NCBI RefSeq assembly: GCF_001610875.1
Contig: NZ_CP011272.1
Coordinates: 4,755,988 to 4,819,987 of the forward strand
Direction of reading: 5' to 3'
DNA length: 64,000 bases
Origin: Pirellula sp. SH-Sr6A
Lineage (GTDB): Bacteria; Planctomycetota; Planctomycetia; Pirellulales; Pirellulaceae
In this document: positions 46,240 through 54,409 of the stretch, in pieces
How the letters are laid out: each line of letters begins with the position of its first letter
How positions within the stretch are numbered: position 1 is the stretch's first letter
Made by a program: the position numbers and the translations under genes
Notes under the pieces: generated by a model
The model's database searches: none
What the model saw: the letters and a program-made list of their open reading frames with translations, nothing else
Told to the model about the DNA's origin: nothing

Positions 46240-46720
46240 TTTGGCTAGCCCCCTTTGCGCCTTGCGAGAATCAGCCTGCTCCAATCACCACCACCCTCGC
46301 CTCTCCGCAGTTTATCCTACTTTGGCGAATAACCGCTTTGCACGCACCGACTTTTGGGGAGTCGCAAATCGGAAAGACAGAAGAAGGTTGCTCGCGACGG
46401 CACAAAGCTCGCAACGGGAGGTAACGCGAAGCATCCCGCTCTTTCTCACTCCTCTGCGCCGTTGCGCCTTGGCGAGAAACAACCCACTATCGCCCCCACC
46501 CTCCCCTCCTCGCCTCTCCGCGGTTTATCCTACTTTGGCGAATAACCGCTTTGCACGCACCGACTTTTGGGGAGTCGCAAATCGGAAAGACAGAAGAAGG
46601 TTGCTCGCGACGGCACAAAGCTCGCAACGGGAGGTGACGCGAAGCATCCCGCTCTTTCTCACTCCTCTGCGCCGTTGCGCCTTGGCGAGAAACAACCTAC
46701 TATCACCCCCACCACTCCGC
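46240..46720. repeat. Direct duplication of 213 bp plus dispersed-repeat motifs
   Basis: Copy 1 spans 46298-46510 and copy 2 46511-about 46711, with a constant 213-bp offset (CGCCTCTCCG at 46298 and 46511; CTTTTGGGGA at 46351 and 46564). The copies differ at only a few positions by eye. Both contain GCGCCTTGGCGAGA (46464-46477 and 46677-46690), the motif that also makes up the 2.4-3.5 kb array and occurs at 42.1 kb. No gene is supported here; protein frames through it just repeat. It directly precedes the tRNA-Lys terminator. Confidence 0.88.
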
Positions 46721-46725
46721 CTAAA

Positions 46726-46753
46726 AACGAAAAAGGCCGGGAAATCCCGGCCT
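46726..46753 (-). terminator. Rho-independent terminator of tRNA-Lys
   Basis: On the minus strand AGGCCGGGA pairs perfectly with TCCCGGCCT around a TT loop. TTTTCGTTTT follows, 16 nt past the tRNA 3' end. Confidence 0.88.
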
Positions 46754-46769
46754 GATTAGATGTTTGGAG

Positions 46770-46842
46770 TGCCCCCGCAAGGACTCGAACCTTGGACCCG
46801 ATGATTAAGAGTCATCTGCTCTACCAACTGAGCTACAAGGGC
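46770..46842 (-). tRNA. tRNA-Lys (anticodon CTT)
   Basis: The minus strand folds into a cloverleaf of 73 nt. The acceptor stem pairs GCCCTTG with CGGGGGC (with G-U pairs), the D arm is in AGCTCAGTTGGTAGAGC, the anticodon stem GATGA/TCATC flanks loop CTCTTAA, and the T arm has GGTTCGAGTCC. Loop reading gives anticodon CTT, hence Lys for AAG. CCA is not encoded after the discriminator A. A promoter candidate upstream and a terminator downstream suggest a monocistronic gene. Confidence 0.95.
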
Positions 46843-46876
46843 AATGGCACTCTGCAATTTGGGCTGCAGATGCGTA

Positions 46877-46904
46877 GTTTTAGCCGGCTTTTGGCGGCTT
46901 GCAA
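46877..46904 (-). promoter_or_regulatory. Candidate sigma-70 promoter of tRNA-Lys
   Basis: On the minus strand TTGCAA (46904-46899) and TAAAAC (46882-46877) are 16 nt apart, about 35 nt upstream of the tRNA 5' end. Both hexamers are approximate matches. Confidence 0.35.
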
Positions 46905-47016
46905 GACCTCTTGGCAGCATTCGACGAGGGGGAGGCGCCAAGCCCTTTGCGATTAAACCAGCCGTCCAGATAAAGGCCAGAATATCCGAACAACTCGTAA
47001 AATCTCTAAAGTTCTG

Positions 47017-47046
47017 TTGACCGCAGCCACGATGTTTGGAGATACT
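47017..47046 (+). promoter_or_regulatory. Candidate infC promoter
   Basis: TTGACC (47017-47022) and GATACT (47041-47046) are separated by 18 nt, a fair match to the vegetative consensus. Transcription would start near 47053, just before the hairpin at 47060-47088, and give a leader of about 105 nt. Confidence 0.4.
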
Positions 47047-47059
47047 TTAGGCAATCTGC

Positions 47060-47088
47060 GCCGGTGCGGCAAAAAAGACCGCATCGGC
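47060..47088 (+). promoter_or_regulatory. Stable hairpin in the infC leader
   Basis: GCCGGTGCGG pairs with CCGCATCGGC (10 bp, one G-U) around a 9-nt A-rich loop (CAAAAAAGA). It lacks a T tract on either side, so it is not an intrinsic terminator. Its place in the infC 5' UTR suggests a role in RNA stability or translational control. Confidence 0.45.
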
Positions 47089-47158
47089 TTCCCGGTCGCT
47101 CGGTTCTCCAAGGAATCCTGCGATCCCATTTTCATGTCCTGGTGCGAGGGTTTTTGCA

Positions 47159-47665
47159 ATCGAAAGAGAACGTATTCAAACGCGAGTCAACAATCAGATC
47201 CGTATTTCTCCAGTGCGGGTTATCGGTCCCGACGGCACCCAGTATGGGGTGATCCCGACCGACGAAGCACTCAATCGGGCTCGCGACGCTGGTTTGGATC
47301 TTGTCGAAGTGGCTCCCAACGAGAAGCCACCCGTGTGCCGAATCATGGACTTCGGCAAATACAAATACGAGAAGAGCAAGAAAGCGGGGGGGAAGACCCA
47401 CCAAACGAAGACCAAAGAAATTCGTTTGAGACCCAAGACGGGGGACCACGACGTGGAAACCAAGGTCCGCCAAGCCATCGGATTCTTAAAGCACAAAGAC
47501 AAGGTGCAGGTTTCGGTTATTTTCCGCGGTCGCGAAATGGCGCACGTGGATGAAGGTCGTCGCGTCATGGAGAGCGTTCTGCAAGAGCTCGCGGAGTACT
47601 CCAAAATCGAGCAACCACCGTTGCAACAAGGCAAGAAGATGATTGCGATGGTCGCTCCTAAGTAG
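47159..47665 (+). CDS. infC: Translation initiation factor IF-3, apparent AUC start
   Basis: The protein is 168 aa if read from ATC 47159. It starts [20 protein letters not shown] and continues [19 protein letters not shown], the conserved IF-3 N-domain, then the lysine-rich linker and C-domain ([30 protein letters not shown]). The first conventional start, GTG 47213, would delete the conserved [10 protein letters not shown] segment. No in-frame ATG, GTG or TTG lies between, while GCGAGGG sits 8 nt before the ATC. IF-3 rejects non-AUG starts, and infC commonly uses AUU or AUC to control itself. rpmI and rplT, the usual partners, do not follow. Confidence 0.88.
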   Translation: MERERIQTRVNNQIRISPVRVIGPDGTQYGVIPTDEALNRARDAGLDLVEVAPNEKPPVCRIMDFGKYKYEKSKKAGGKTHQTKTKEIRLRPKTGDHDVETKVRQAIGFLKHKDKVQVSVIFRGREMAHVDEGRRVMESVLQELAEYSKIEQPPLQQGKKMIAMVAPK

Positions 47666-47736
47666 GGACTTTGGGTAGGAACTTTGGCAAGTGAGTAGTT
47701 TGGGTTTCGTTTTGTCGTAGAGATGGATGGTTAGTT

Positions 47737-48594
47737 ATGCGGCTTGTTCGTTTCGCCCGGCCCGATGAGTCCATCGGCTGGGGTTTGCAGGTTCAGTACG
47801 GAATCCAAGACCTCACGCTCGCCGATCCCACGCTTCCTCTCTCGACCGTCGAATTGATTTCCAAGTGGAAGACTTACCTTCCACGTATCCAAAGCCTGGC
47901 GAAGAAACTGGGGACAAGCGAGCAACCGCTGCGCATCCTTTGCCCCCTCGATACCCCTCGCAAGATCCTGTGTATCGGACTCAACTACCGAGACCATGCT
48001 ATCGAGACCAAGGCTCCCATCCCCGATGAGCCGATTGTTTTCTGCAAGATGCCGACCGCGATGATCGGCCCAGATTCCCCGATTGTCTTGCCCCCTGTCA
48101 GCCACGAAGTGGACTTCGAGGCCGAACTTGTGCTCGTGATCGGACATACCATGAAATCGGTGACCGAAGCCGATGCGACGGCAGGCATTTTCGGTTATTC
48201 GGTCGGGCACGATGTTTCAGCGCGCGATTGGCAAAAAGGGAAACCTGGCAAGCAGTGGTTCCTTGGAAAGTCCTTCGACACGTTCGCGCCTCTTGGACCT
48301 TCGATCGTGACGGCGGATGAAGTTCCCGACACGAGCTGTCTTCGCATCCAATGCCGCATCAATGGCGAAACGATGCAAGACTCGACGACCCGCGAACTCA
48401 TCTTCCACCCCGCCCAATTGGTCGCGTATATCTCCCAGGTCATGACGCTGGACCCAGGCGACGTCATCTATACCGGTACTCCCCCTGGAGTCGGCATGGC
48501 CCGCACTCCCCCTCGTTTTCTGCGTGACGGGGACGTGGTCGAGATCGAGATCGAATCCGTCGGGGTCCTTAGCAATCCAGTCGTCCAAGGTTAA
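47737..48594 (+). CDS. Fumarylacetoacetate hydrolase-family protein
   Basis: A 285-aa protein with the FAH C-terminal fold: ILCIGLNYRDHAIET at the N-side of the catalytic domain, the metal-binding acidic residues in HEVDFEAELVLVIG, GYSVGHDVSARDWQ, and GDVIYTGTPPGVGMAR near the end. Family activities include fumarylpyruvate and acylpyruvate hydrolase, 2-hydroxyhepta-diene-dioate isomerase and oxaloacetate tautomerase. No aromatic catabolism genes are adjacent, so the substrate is undefined. It starts 71 bp after infC and may share its transcript. Confidence 0.88.
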   Translation: MRLVRFARPDESIGWGLQVQYGIQDLTLADPTLPLSTVELISKWKTYLPRIQSLAKKLGTSEQPLRILCPLDTPRKILCIGLNYRDHAIETKAPIPDEPIVFCKMPTAMIGPDSPIVLPPVSHEVDFEAELVLVIGHTMKSVTEADATAGIFGYSVGHDVSARDWQKGKPGKQWFLGKSFDTFAPLGPSIVTADEVPDTSCLRIQCRINGETMQDSTTRELIFHPAQLVAYISQVMTLDPGDVIYTGTPPGVGMARTPPRFLRDGDVVEIEIESVGVLSNPVVQG

Positions 48595-48621
48595 TAACCA
48601 ACTGCTGCACCTGGGATTACT

Positions 48622-48651
48622 AAAAAAAGAACCGCGGAGATGTTTCCACGG
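48622..48651 (-). terminator. Rho-independent terminator after fliA
   Basis: On the minus strand CCGTGGA pairs with TCCGCGG (7 bp, one G-U) around a 6-nt loop, then TTC and a run of seven Ts. It lies about 50 bp past the fliA stop and between convergent genes. Confidence 0.75.
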
Positions 48652-48702
48652 CTCTAAGATGCTTTTTGCTGGTCGTGCTTTCCGGGCAGCAGCCCCCGGG
48701 TG

Positions 48703-49485
48703 TTAGCCCATCTCCACGCGTCGGCGGCCCAATTGTTCCTGCAATCGCTGAACGATGCTGGTGTGCATTTGGCTAACGCGGCTTTCGCTCAGATCGAGCG
48801 TCGCACCGATTTCTTTCATCGTCAATTCCTCGTAGTAGTAGAGGATGATGATGAGACGCTCATTGCGATTGAGCCCCTTGGTCACCAATCGCATCAAATC
48901 GCTCTTGCTGATGCGGCGAGTGGGGTCTTCGCTCCGTTTATCTTCGAGGACGTCGATTTCGCGGACATCCTTGTAGCTGTCGGTTTCGTACCACTTCTTG
49001 TTGAGAGACACCAAGCCGACTGCGGCCGCATCGCTCTTCATCTTTTCAAGCTCGTCGATGGAGATTCCCATGTAGGCCGACAGCTCGTGCGTGGTAGGAG
49101 CACGGCCATATTTGGCTTCGAGCAATTTGGTGGCTTCGTTCAGCTTGCTCGCTTTGCTCCGAACCAACCGTGGAACCCAGTCCATTGTTCGGAGTTCATC
49201 GAGCATCGCACCGCGGATTCGGGGGACGCAATAGGTTTCGAACTTCACGCCTCGTTCCATGTCAAAGGCATCGATGGCATCCATGAGACCAAAGATACCA
49301 GCGCTGATCAGATCGTCCAGCTCGACTCCCTCGGGAAGTTTGGCTCGGAGACGTTCGCCGTTGAAACGTACGAGAGGCATGTAGCGTTCGATGAGAATAT
49401 TTCTCAAATCCACATTGCTTGGATCCGCTTTGAATTTATTCCAAACGTCCGCAATGTCGATATTCGATGCTACAGTGGTCGCCAT
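48703..49485 (-). CDS. fliA: RNA polymerase sigma factor FliA/WhiG type
   Basis: A 260-aa sigma-28 family protein. Region 2 is LIERYMPLVRFNGERLRA, DDLISAGIFGLMDAIDAFD, FETYCVPRIRGAMLDELR. Region 3 is SKLNEATKLLEAKYGRAPT. Region 4 has a helix-turn-helix with LTMKEIGATLDLSESRVSQM. It directs transcription of late flagellar and motility genes in most bacteria. No FlgM anti-sigma factor is visible in the window. The start has GGAGG 5-6 nt upstream. The small membrane protein gene lies 269 bp upstream on the same strand. Confidence 0.92.
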   Translation of the reverse strand: MATTVASNIDIADVWNKFKADPSNVDLRNILIERYMPLVRFNGERLRAKLPEGVELDDLISAGIFGLMDAIDAFDMERGVKFETYCVPRIRGAMLDELRTMDWVPRLVRSKASKLNEATKLLEAKYGRAPTTHELSAYMGISIDELEKMKSDAAAVGLVSLNKKWYETDSYKDVREIDVLEDKRSEDPTRRISKSDLMRLVTKGLNRNERLIIILYYYEELTMKEIGATLDLSESRVSQMHTSIVQRLQEQLGRRRVEMG

Positions 49486-49499
49486 CCGATCCTCCGTGA

Positions 49500-49775
49500 T
49501 TGCTATGGCAAGTTATCGAGACGCTTTCGAGTCTGTCTCGTTTGATTCGTAAGACCAATTGCCCAACCGATTGCTGGGGAACACAACCGAGCATCCTGCC
49601 GGGAAGCGTTCAAGGTCGTCGCGAACGTCAATTCGTCGTGGTGCGTCTCGCGGATGGGGACTCTACCGAGTTGCCTTGGCGAGTTCTACGTCAGTTAACC
49701 AAAGATTTGGTGACCCAATTCTCTGCCTTCGCTGAATTACCCATTCCATGCGATTTACTCGCCGGACACACCTGA
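49500..49775 (+). CDS. Doubtful small open frame opposite the fliA leader
   Basis: A 91-aa frame from TTG 49500 with no clear ribosome site. It contains QFVVVRLADGDSTELPWRVL, which has a protein-like composition, but I recognise no family. It overlaps the end of the minus-strand membrane protein by 21 bp. It may be a chance frame; the 49486-49754 gap otherwise holds nothing I can support. Confidence 0.22.
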   Translation: MLWQVIETLSSLSRLIRKTNCPTDCWGTQPSILPGSVQGRRERQFVVVRLADGDSTELPWRVLRQLTKDLVTQFSAFAELPIPCDLLAGHT

Positions 49776-50003
49776 ATTTCGTTGACGCAGCCGCTCGATC
49801 GTAGCCCGGTAGTTCCACTCGATGCTCTGCCGGACGATTGTCTCGGCCGTTTTTCCAACGACCCAGCCAATCACCGCGAAGACAAAAAGCATGGAAATCC
49901 CCCGAACCAAGATATCCTCTGCAGGAGCCGACATCAGCAGTCCATAGCCAATACAGCTTGCGAGCGCTAAGCAACCCAAGCAAGCGGCGTAGGAACGACC
50001 CAT
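49755..50003 (-). CDS. Small two-helix membrane protein
   Basis: An 82-aa protein with two hydrophobic helices (residues about 5-25, AACLGCLALASCIGYGLLM, and about 32-52, GISMLFVFAVIGWVVG), followed by a basic, helical cytosolic tail (TIVRQSIEWNYRATIERLRQ). ATG 50003 is set by a strong GGAGGT 4-5 nt upstream; the longer frame to 50066 has none. It lies upstream of fliA on the same strand, so a motility link is possible but unproven. No family is recognised. Confidence 0.65.
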   Translation of the reverse strand: MGRSYAACLGCLALASCIGYGLLMSAPAEDILVRGISMLFVFAVIGWVVGKTAETIVRQSIEWNYRATIERLRQRNSGVSGE

Positions 50004-50201
50004 GTTGACCTCCAAAGGGGACACCTCGAGCGACCTCTCGCGTCGTAGTGATACGACATGAGACACGAGACCCGTAAAAGAGGTATCGGCAGCGGATGGC
50101 CCGGTTCTTCAGCCTGTTGCGAAAAAATTCAAGTTTCGGTCGAATGGCGTCTGTTACGGTTTAGCGTCCTTACCAAACCCCCTCGGAGCAGCGTCGATCT
50201 T

Positions 50202-50576
50202 ATGGCCAAGCAGCATGCACCCCGGTTTCTCGCATTGGTGGAGAGTATCCGCTCGAGCGTTCGCGAATGCACCATCGACCAGCTCAAACGAAAGATCGAT
50301 GCCCAGGAGTCCTTTCACTTGATCGACGTGCGAGAAGAAAGCGAATTCGCCGCGGGACATATCCCAGGAGCTGTGCATCTGGGGAAAGGAATTATTGAAA
50401 GAGACATCGAAGCGACGATTCCTGACATCCACGCACCGATTCTCCTTTACTGCGGTGGAGGGTTTCGATCCGCTTTGGCCGCCGATAACTTGGCTAAGAT
50501 GGGCTATACCGATGTGACCAGCGTGGACGGGGGATGGCGAGGATGGACCGACGCCGGTTACCCGACCACCAAGTAA
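50202..50576 (+). CDS. Rhodanese-domain protein
   Basis: A 124-aa single rhodanese domain: FHLIDVREESEFAAGHIPGA, and the active-site loop LYCGGGFRSALAADNL with catalytic Cys in CGGGFR. VDGGWRGWTDAGYP closes the domain. It would transfer sulfane sulfur to thiol acceptors or serve as a sulfur carrier; the small loop (six residues) fits sulfur rather than phosphatase substrates. ATG 50202 is chosen; the upstream open frame lacks homology. ispE starts 15 bp after its stop. Confidence 0.9.
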   Translation: MAKQHAPRFLALVESIRSSVRECTIDQLKRKIDAQESFHLIDVREESEFAAGHIPGAVHLGKGIIERDIEATIPDIHAPILLYCGGGFRSALAADNLAKMGYTDVTSVDGGWRGWTDAGYPTTK

Positions 50577-50591
50577 CGGAATCTTCTGAGT

Positions 50592-51620
50592 ATGCGTGTC
50601 GAATCCCGCGCCGGTGGCTACAAAGTCACCGTGCCGTGCAAGATCAATCTCTTTCTCGAAGTGCTCGGGAAGCGATCCGATGGTTACCACGACCTGGACA
50701 CCGTCATGCTCGCCGTCTCCCTTTGCGACGAACTTACCTTCCTGCCTGATCGATCGGGAAAATTCCGGCTTGAAGTGTCCTTCGAAGATGGGCATCCACT
50801 ATCCGATACCGATCCGGCATGGAATGTTCCTGGCGACGAACGCAATCTAGTCGTTCGAGCCATGCGATTGCTCGTCGATCGACTAAGTGTCGAGCCGTTC
50901 ACCCAGGATCACGATGCCTCCAAGAGTCTCGGTGGATCGATCCATCTCCACAAGCGGATTCCCTCGATGGCGGGCCTGGGAGGGGGAAGTGCCGATGCGG
51001 CAGCAGCCCTCTGTCTTGCGCTGCTGGCCTTAGCCCCATCGCTTGATTCCATGCCTCGCGCGTGGGATCGGTTGCTGCAATGCGCGAGGGAGCTTGGGAG
51101 CGACATCAATTTCTTTTTGGAAGGGGCCAATCAGAACGATTGTTGGTTAGCCCACTGCCACGGTCGGGGAGAGAAAGTCAAACCTTTGGCCGGGAATCTA
51201 TCCGATTGGTCGATCGTGCTCGCCCATCCCCCGGTGGGCTGCGGAACTGCGGAGGTTTTTTCGAAAGTACGCGTAATAGGGAGAGAACAGCGTTCGCCCG
51301 CAAAGCTTATCAAGGCGCTATCATGCAATAATGCCGAGGAAGCCGGTAAAGAGCTTTACAATGCATTGGAGTACCCAGCGAATCAGGTCACTGACTGGAT
51401 TTCGCGTGCGGGTAGATGGATTGATCGTTATGATCAGTTCGGTCAAGCCTTATCCGGGAGCGGTTCAGCCCGATTTTGCTTGTGCCGAAGCTGGGAACAA
51501 GCCGAGAGAGTAGCTAGGGAATTGCAGAGTCAGTGTGCCGTGCGCGCTTACGCAGTGCGACCATGGTGCCAGCCACATCCAAAGGGGTTCACGCAGATCG
51601 CAGCGGGGCGATCCCCATAG
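50592..51620 (+). CDS. ispE: 4-diphosphocytidyl-2-C-methyl-D-erythritol kinase
   Basis: A 342-aa GHMP kinase, somewhat longer than the usual ~290 aa. It begins [21 protein letters not shown] with GYHDLDTVM, carries the ATP-binding loop [16 protein letters not shown] near residue 130, and has the third GHMP motif [12 protein letters not shown] near 295. It phosphorylates CDP-methylerythritol in the MEP isoprenoid pathway. The added length lies mainly in the N-terminal half ([12 protein letters not shown] region and around residue 110). It is followed by spoVG 37 bp later, a pairing also known from Firmicutes. Confidence 0.92.
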   Translation: MRVESRAGGYKVTVPCKINLFLEVLGKRSDGYHDLDTVMLAVSLCDELTFLPDRSGKFRLEVSFEDGHPLSDTDPAWNVPGDERNLVVRAMRLLVDRLSVEPFTQDHDASKSLGGSIHLHKRIPSMAGLGGGSADAAAALCLALLALAPSLDSMPRAWDRLLQCARELGSDINFFLEGANQNDCWLAHCHGRGEKVKPLAGNLSDWSIVLAHPPVGCGTAEVFSKVRVIGREQRSPAKLIKALSCNNAEEAGKELYNALEYPANQVTDWISRAGRWIDRYDQFGQALSGSGSARFCLCRSWEQAERVARELQSQCAVRAYAVRPWCQPHPKGFTQIAAGRSP

Positions 51621-51657
51621 CGAGTCGTTGTTGGTCGAGAATGGAGTGCGGGAAACG

Positions 51658-52215
51658 ATGGAAATCACCGAGGTTCGAATCAAGTTGATGGAGGATTCCG
51701 AGGACCGGCTCCGAGCCTTCTGCTCGATCACGATCGATCAATGCTTCGTTATCCGAGATTTGAAGATTATCGAAGGAACCAACGGACCGTTCGTCGCGAT
51801 GCCGAGCCGGAAAATGTCCGCTCGATGCGGTCGTTGCGGAAATAAGAACCATCTGCGCAGCCAGTACTGCAACCAATGCGGCGCACGGCTTCGTGGCCCG
51901 CAGGATTTGCGCGACGTCGAAGGGGGGAACCCTAACAAACTCTACGCGGACATCGCTCACCCCATTAACCAAGCTTGCAGGGATCTCATTCAAAGCTCGG
52001 TCATCGGCGAATACATGCTCGAACTGGAGCGTGCCAAATTGCCCGGGTACAAATCCAGGTACGACGACGAGTATGCCGATAGCGGGCCTGAAGGAAATGA
52101 AGGTTCGATGGGCGGTCACAGCGTCCCGAAGCCCCATATGTTAGAGCGGCCGCCAACCTCCAGCTCCAAGCACGAGGACAAAAAACACTTCGGCGACGGG
52201 ATCTTTGAAGGCTAA
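51658..52215 (+). CDS. spoVG: SpoVG-like RNA-binding protein with inserted zinc ribbon
   Basis: A 185-aa protein. Residues 1-52 match SpoVG ([10 protein letters not shown] ... [20 protein letters not shown]). After AMPSRK a ~44-residue insertion (53-96) carries CGRC and CNQC (Cys57, 60, 71, 74), a zinc ribbon. The SpoVG fold resumes at [21 protein letters not shown] polar tail of ~60 residues with Ser, Gly and charged residues ends the protein. SpoVG is ~97 aa in Bacillus and binds nucleic acid. ATG 51658 gives the standard N-terminus, though the upstream ribosome site is weak. It follows ispE on the same strand. Confidence 0.85.
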   Translation: MEITEVRIKLMEDSEDRLRAFCSITIDQCFVIRDLKIIEGTNGPFVAMPSRKMSARCGRCGNKNHLRSQYCNQCGARLRGPQDLRDVEGGNPNKLYADIAHPINQACRDLIQSSVIGEYMLELERAKLPGYKSRYDDEYADSGPEGNEGSMGGHSVPKPHMLERPPTSSSKHEDKKHFGDGIFEG

Positions 52216-52387
52216 CCCCTGCCAAATCCACCACCTGTCGTCCACGTTCGCTATGATGGCGTGGATCGATCGTTTCTTGGGTATGGCTCCACCGCACGCT
52301 CGCCTCTAGCCCCTACCCATCGGTTCACGCATAGACCTTGCTGCGGGGAGCCCTCTGCGCACGCCTTTTTCTGCAAGGACCACTCGG

Positions 52388-53332
52388 GTGAATCACGACA
52401 GAACACGCCGTCTTCGTTCCATTCTCTATGTCATCCAGCAATTGGATGAGTTCTCCCCCACCACGGCAAAGCTGCAATGCAGCGACGCGACACCAGCCTA
52501 TGTGACCCGAGTCCTCAAACAGCTGGCACAAGCCGGGCATTTGGACCGATTCCAAGAGGAACGCCAAGAGGTTTATCGCTGGTCAAAATCCAAGCCGTTG
52601 GATCCAGATCAGTGGGTGAATCAGCAGGTGTACGGGGATCAAGTGAAACAATCCCCCGAGCAAGACCGCCCTCGAGAACAGTTGATGCTTCACGGGCCAA
52701 GTTCGCTGACCGATGCCCAACTCCTCGCGATCTTGATACGCGTCGGAGTCCCTGGCGATTCGGCCGTCCAAGCGGGGCGACGCATTGCCAATCAATTTGC
52801 AGAGACCGCTTTATCGGGATTGCCCGATGCAAGCGTGTCCGAGTTGCGTCTGATCAGCAAGGCGATTCGCAAGGACAGCTACGCCCAGATCATGGCGGGA
52901 GTTGAGTTGGGGCGGCGCATTGCGATGCTGCGCGATCAGAACACCAAAGCCCCTGTTCGAATTCGCGGATCGGAGGATGCCATTCAATACTGCATGAAAG
53001 CATTCCATCGATTGGCGATCGACGGGAAACAGGAAGAGTTTCACATCGTGACCCTCGATACCCAGCTTGGACCGATCCGAACCCATCACATCACCACCGG
53101 CACGCTGGATGCCAGCCTCGTCCACCCTCGCGAAGTCTTTCGCGCAGCGATTCGAGATAGCGCTTCGGCTATCCTCTTGGTCCATAACCATCCCTCCGGC
53201 GATCCCACCCCGAGTCGAGAAGATCGCGCGGTGACGGATCGATTGAGTCAAGCGGGAGAACTGATCGGCATCCGAGTCCTCGATCATATCGTGGTTGCTA
53301 AAGAACGAGGCCGCAGTGTGCTCGCCGGTTGA
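52388..53332 (+). CDS. radC: RadC/JAB-domain protein with N-terminal winged-helix-like region
   Basis: A 314-aa protein. The C-terminal two-thirds is RadC: a helix-hairpin-helix-like part (LMLHGPSSLTDAQLLAILIR) and the JAMM metal motif AILLVHNHPSGDPTPSRED. The first ~85 residues look like a winged helix (LQCSDATPAYVTRVLKQLAQ, then AGHLDRFQEERQEVYRW), which most RadC proteins lack. RadC function is uncertain; the JAMM site suggests a metal-dependent hydrolase. Start is GTG 52388. It stands alone before the DUF58 gene. Confidence 0.85.
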   Translation: MNHDRTRRLRSILYVIQQLDEFSPTTAKLQCSDATPAYVTRVLKQLAQAGHLDRFQEERQEVYRWSKSKPLDPDQWVNQQVYGDQVKQSPEQDRPREQLMLHGPSSLTDAQLLAILIRVGVPGDSAVQAGRRIANQFAETALSGLPDASVSELRLISKAIRKDSYAQIMAGVELGRRIAMLRDQNTKAPVRIRGSEDAIQYCMKAFHRLAIDGKQEEFHIVTLDTQLGPIRTHHITTGTLDASLVHPREVFRAAIRDSASAILLVHNHPSGDPTPSREDRAVTDRLSQAGELIGIRVLDHIVVAKERGRSVLAG

Positions 53333-53458
53333 TTCCTCCTTGGGTTGAATCCTTCTAGTACGGTCGCATCGCTCGTGCATTTCGTTGCTTTCGCCTGGCG
53401 CTACCTGTAGATTGGTCGATTCGCGTCTACGACTTCTGCGCCTAACGAAAGCGATGCA

Positions 53459-54409
53459 ATGAAACAGGAAACATCGGTGGGCTGGATCGACATGGCAGCC
53501 ATCATGCGGATGGATAATCTGCAGTGGCGAGCCAAGCGAATCGTCGATGGATTTCACAGCGGGTTGCATCGTTCGCCGCGACACGGATTTTCGGTGGAGT
53601 TCAGCGAGTATCGTCCCTTTAGCGTAGGGGACGACCCTCGGACCATCGACTGGAAACTCTTCGCCCGCAGCGATCGCTATTACATCAAGAAGTTTGAAGA
53701 CGAGACCAATCGACGTTGTTACTTGGTCGTCGATCAAAGCCATTCGATGCGTCATGGAACGGTGGGCTATTCCAAACTCGATTACGCACGAACGCTAGCG
53801 GCCACCCTGGCCTATTATTGGAATCAGCAGCGCGATGCCGTCGGGTTGATCACCTTCGATCAAACCATTGCAGATGTGCTCCCAGCGCGCTACCGCACCG
53901 GGCAATTGAAACGCATTCTGACCATGCTCAGCCGCGAATCGGCAGGAGCTGCGACCGACTTGGAGGCACCCCTGAAGCATCTGGCGGAGATTGTTCGCCA
54001 CCGAAGCCTCATCGTCATCATCTCCGATTTTTTGGTCCCCCCTGAACCTCTCCGACAAGCCTTGGGATTCCTCGGAGCGCGGCGCCATGAGATCGTGCTA
54101 CTGCAAACGCTGGATCCCTCCGAAAAGCGATGGTCGTTCGATAAACCCGTGATGGTGCAGGACCTGGAATCGGGCCGTGAGATCTTCGTCGACGCGGCTC
54201 AAGCCCAAAAGCAGTACGCCGCCCGATTCGAGCAGCATCAAAAGCAATGGGGCGAGATGGCGGGTACGTTGGGAATCGGGTGGTACTCGCTCGAAACAGA
54301 GGAGTCGATTGAACTGGCGCTGTGGGAATTGCTCCAACGACAACAGAGAGCAGGCGGTGGTGGAGCGATCCCCTCGCGCGCGGTGGCCTCGCGTGGAGGA
54401 AGCCGATGA
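53459..54409 (+). CDS. DUF58 / von Willebrand A-like protein
   Basis: A 316-aa protein with the DUF58 signature (RSPRHGFSVEFSEYRPFSVG, then DDPRTIDWKLFARSDRYYI) and a vWFA domain whose MIDAS motif is VVDQSHSMRHG (DxSxS). In many bacteria DUF58 proteins work with MoxR AAA+ ATPases in maturation or stress complexes. The gene after it encodes a BatA-type protein and overlaps by 4 nt (ATGA). No moxR lies within the window, which is unusual for this pair. Confidence 0.88.
   Translation: MKQETSVGWIDMAAIMRMDNLQWRAKRIVDGFHSGLHRSPRHGFSVEFSEYRPFSVGDDPRTIDWKLFARSDRYYIKKFEDETNRRCYLVVDQSHSMRHGTVGYSKLDYARTLAATLAYYWNQQRDAVGLITFDQTIADVLPARYRTGQLKRILTMLSRESAGAATDLEAPLKHLAEIVRHRSLIVIISDFLVPPEPLRQALGFLGARRHEIVLLQTLDPSEKRWSFDKPVMVQDLESGREIFVDAAQAQKQYAARFEQHQKQWGEMAGTLGIGWYSLETEESIELALWELLQRQQRAGGGGAIPSRAVASRGGSR

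Noticed and set aside
2379-46711. Repeat arrays considered as CRISPR
   Set aside because: Units are 213 and 536 bp with no short repeat-spacer pattern and no cas genes nearby.
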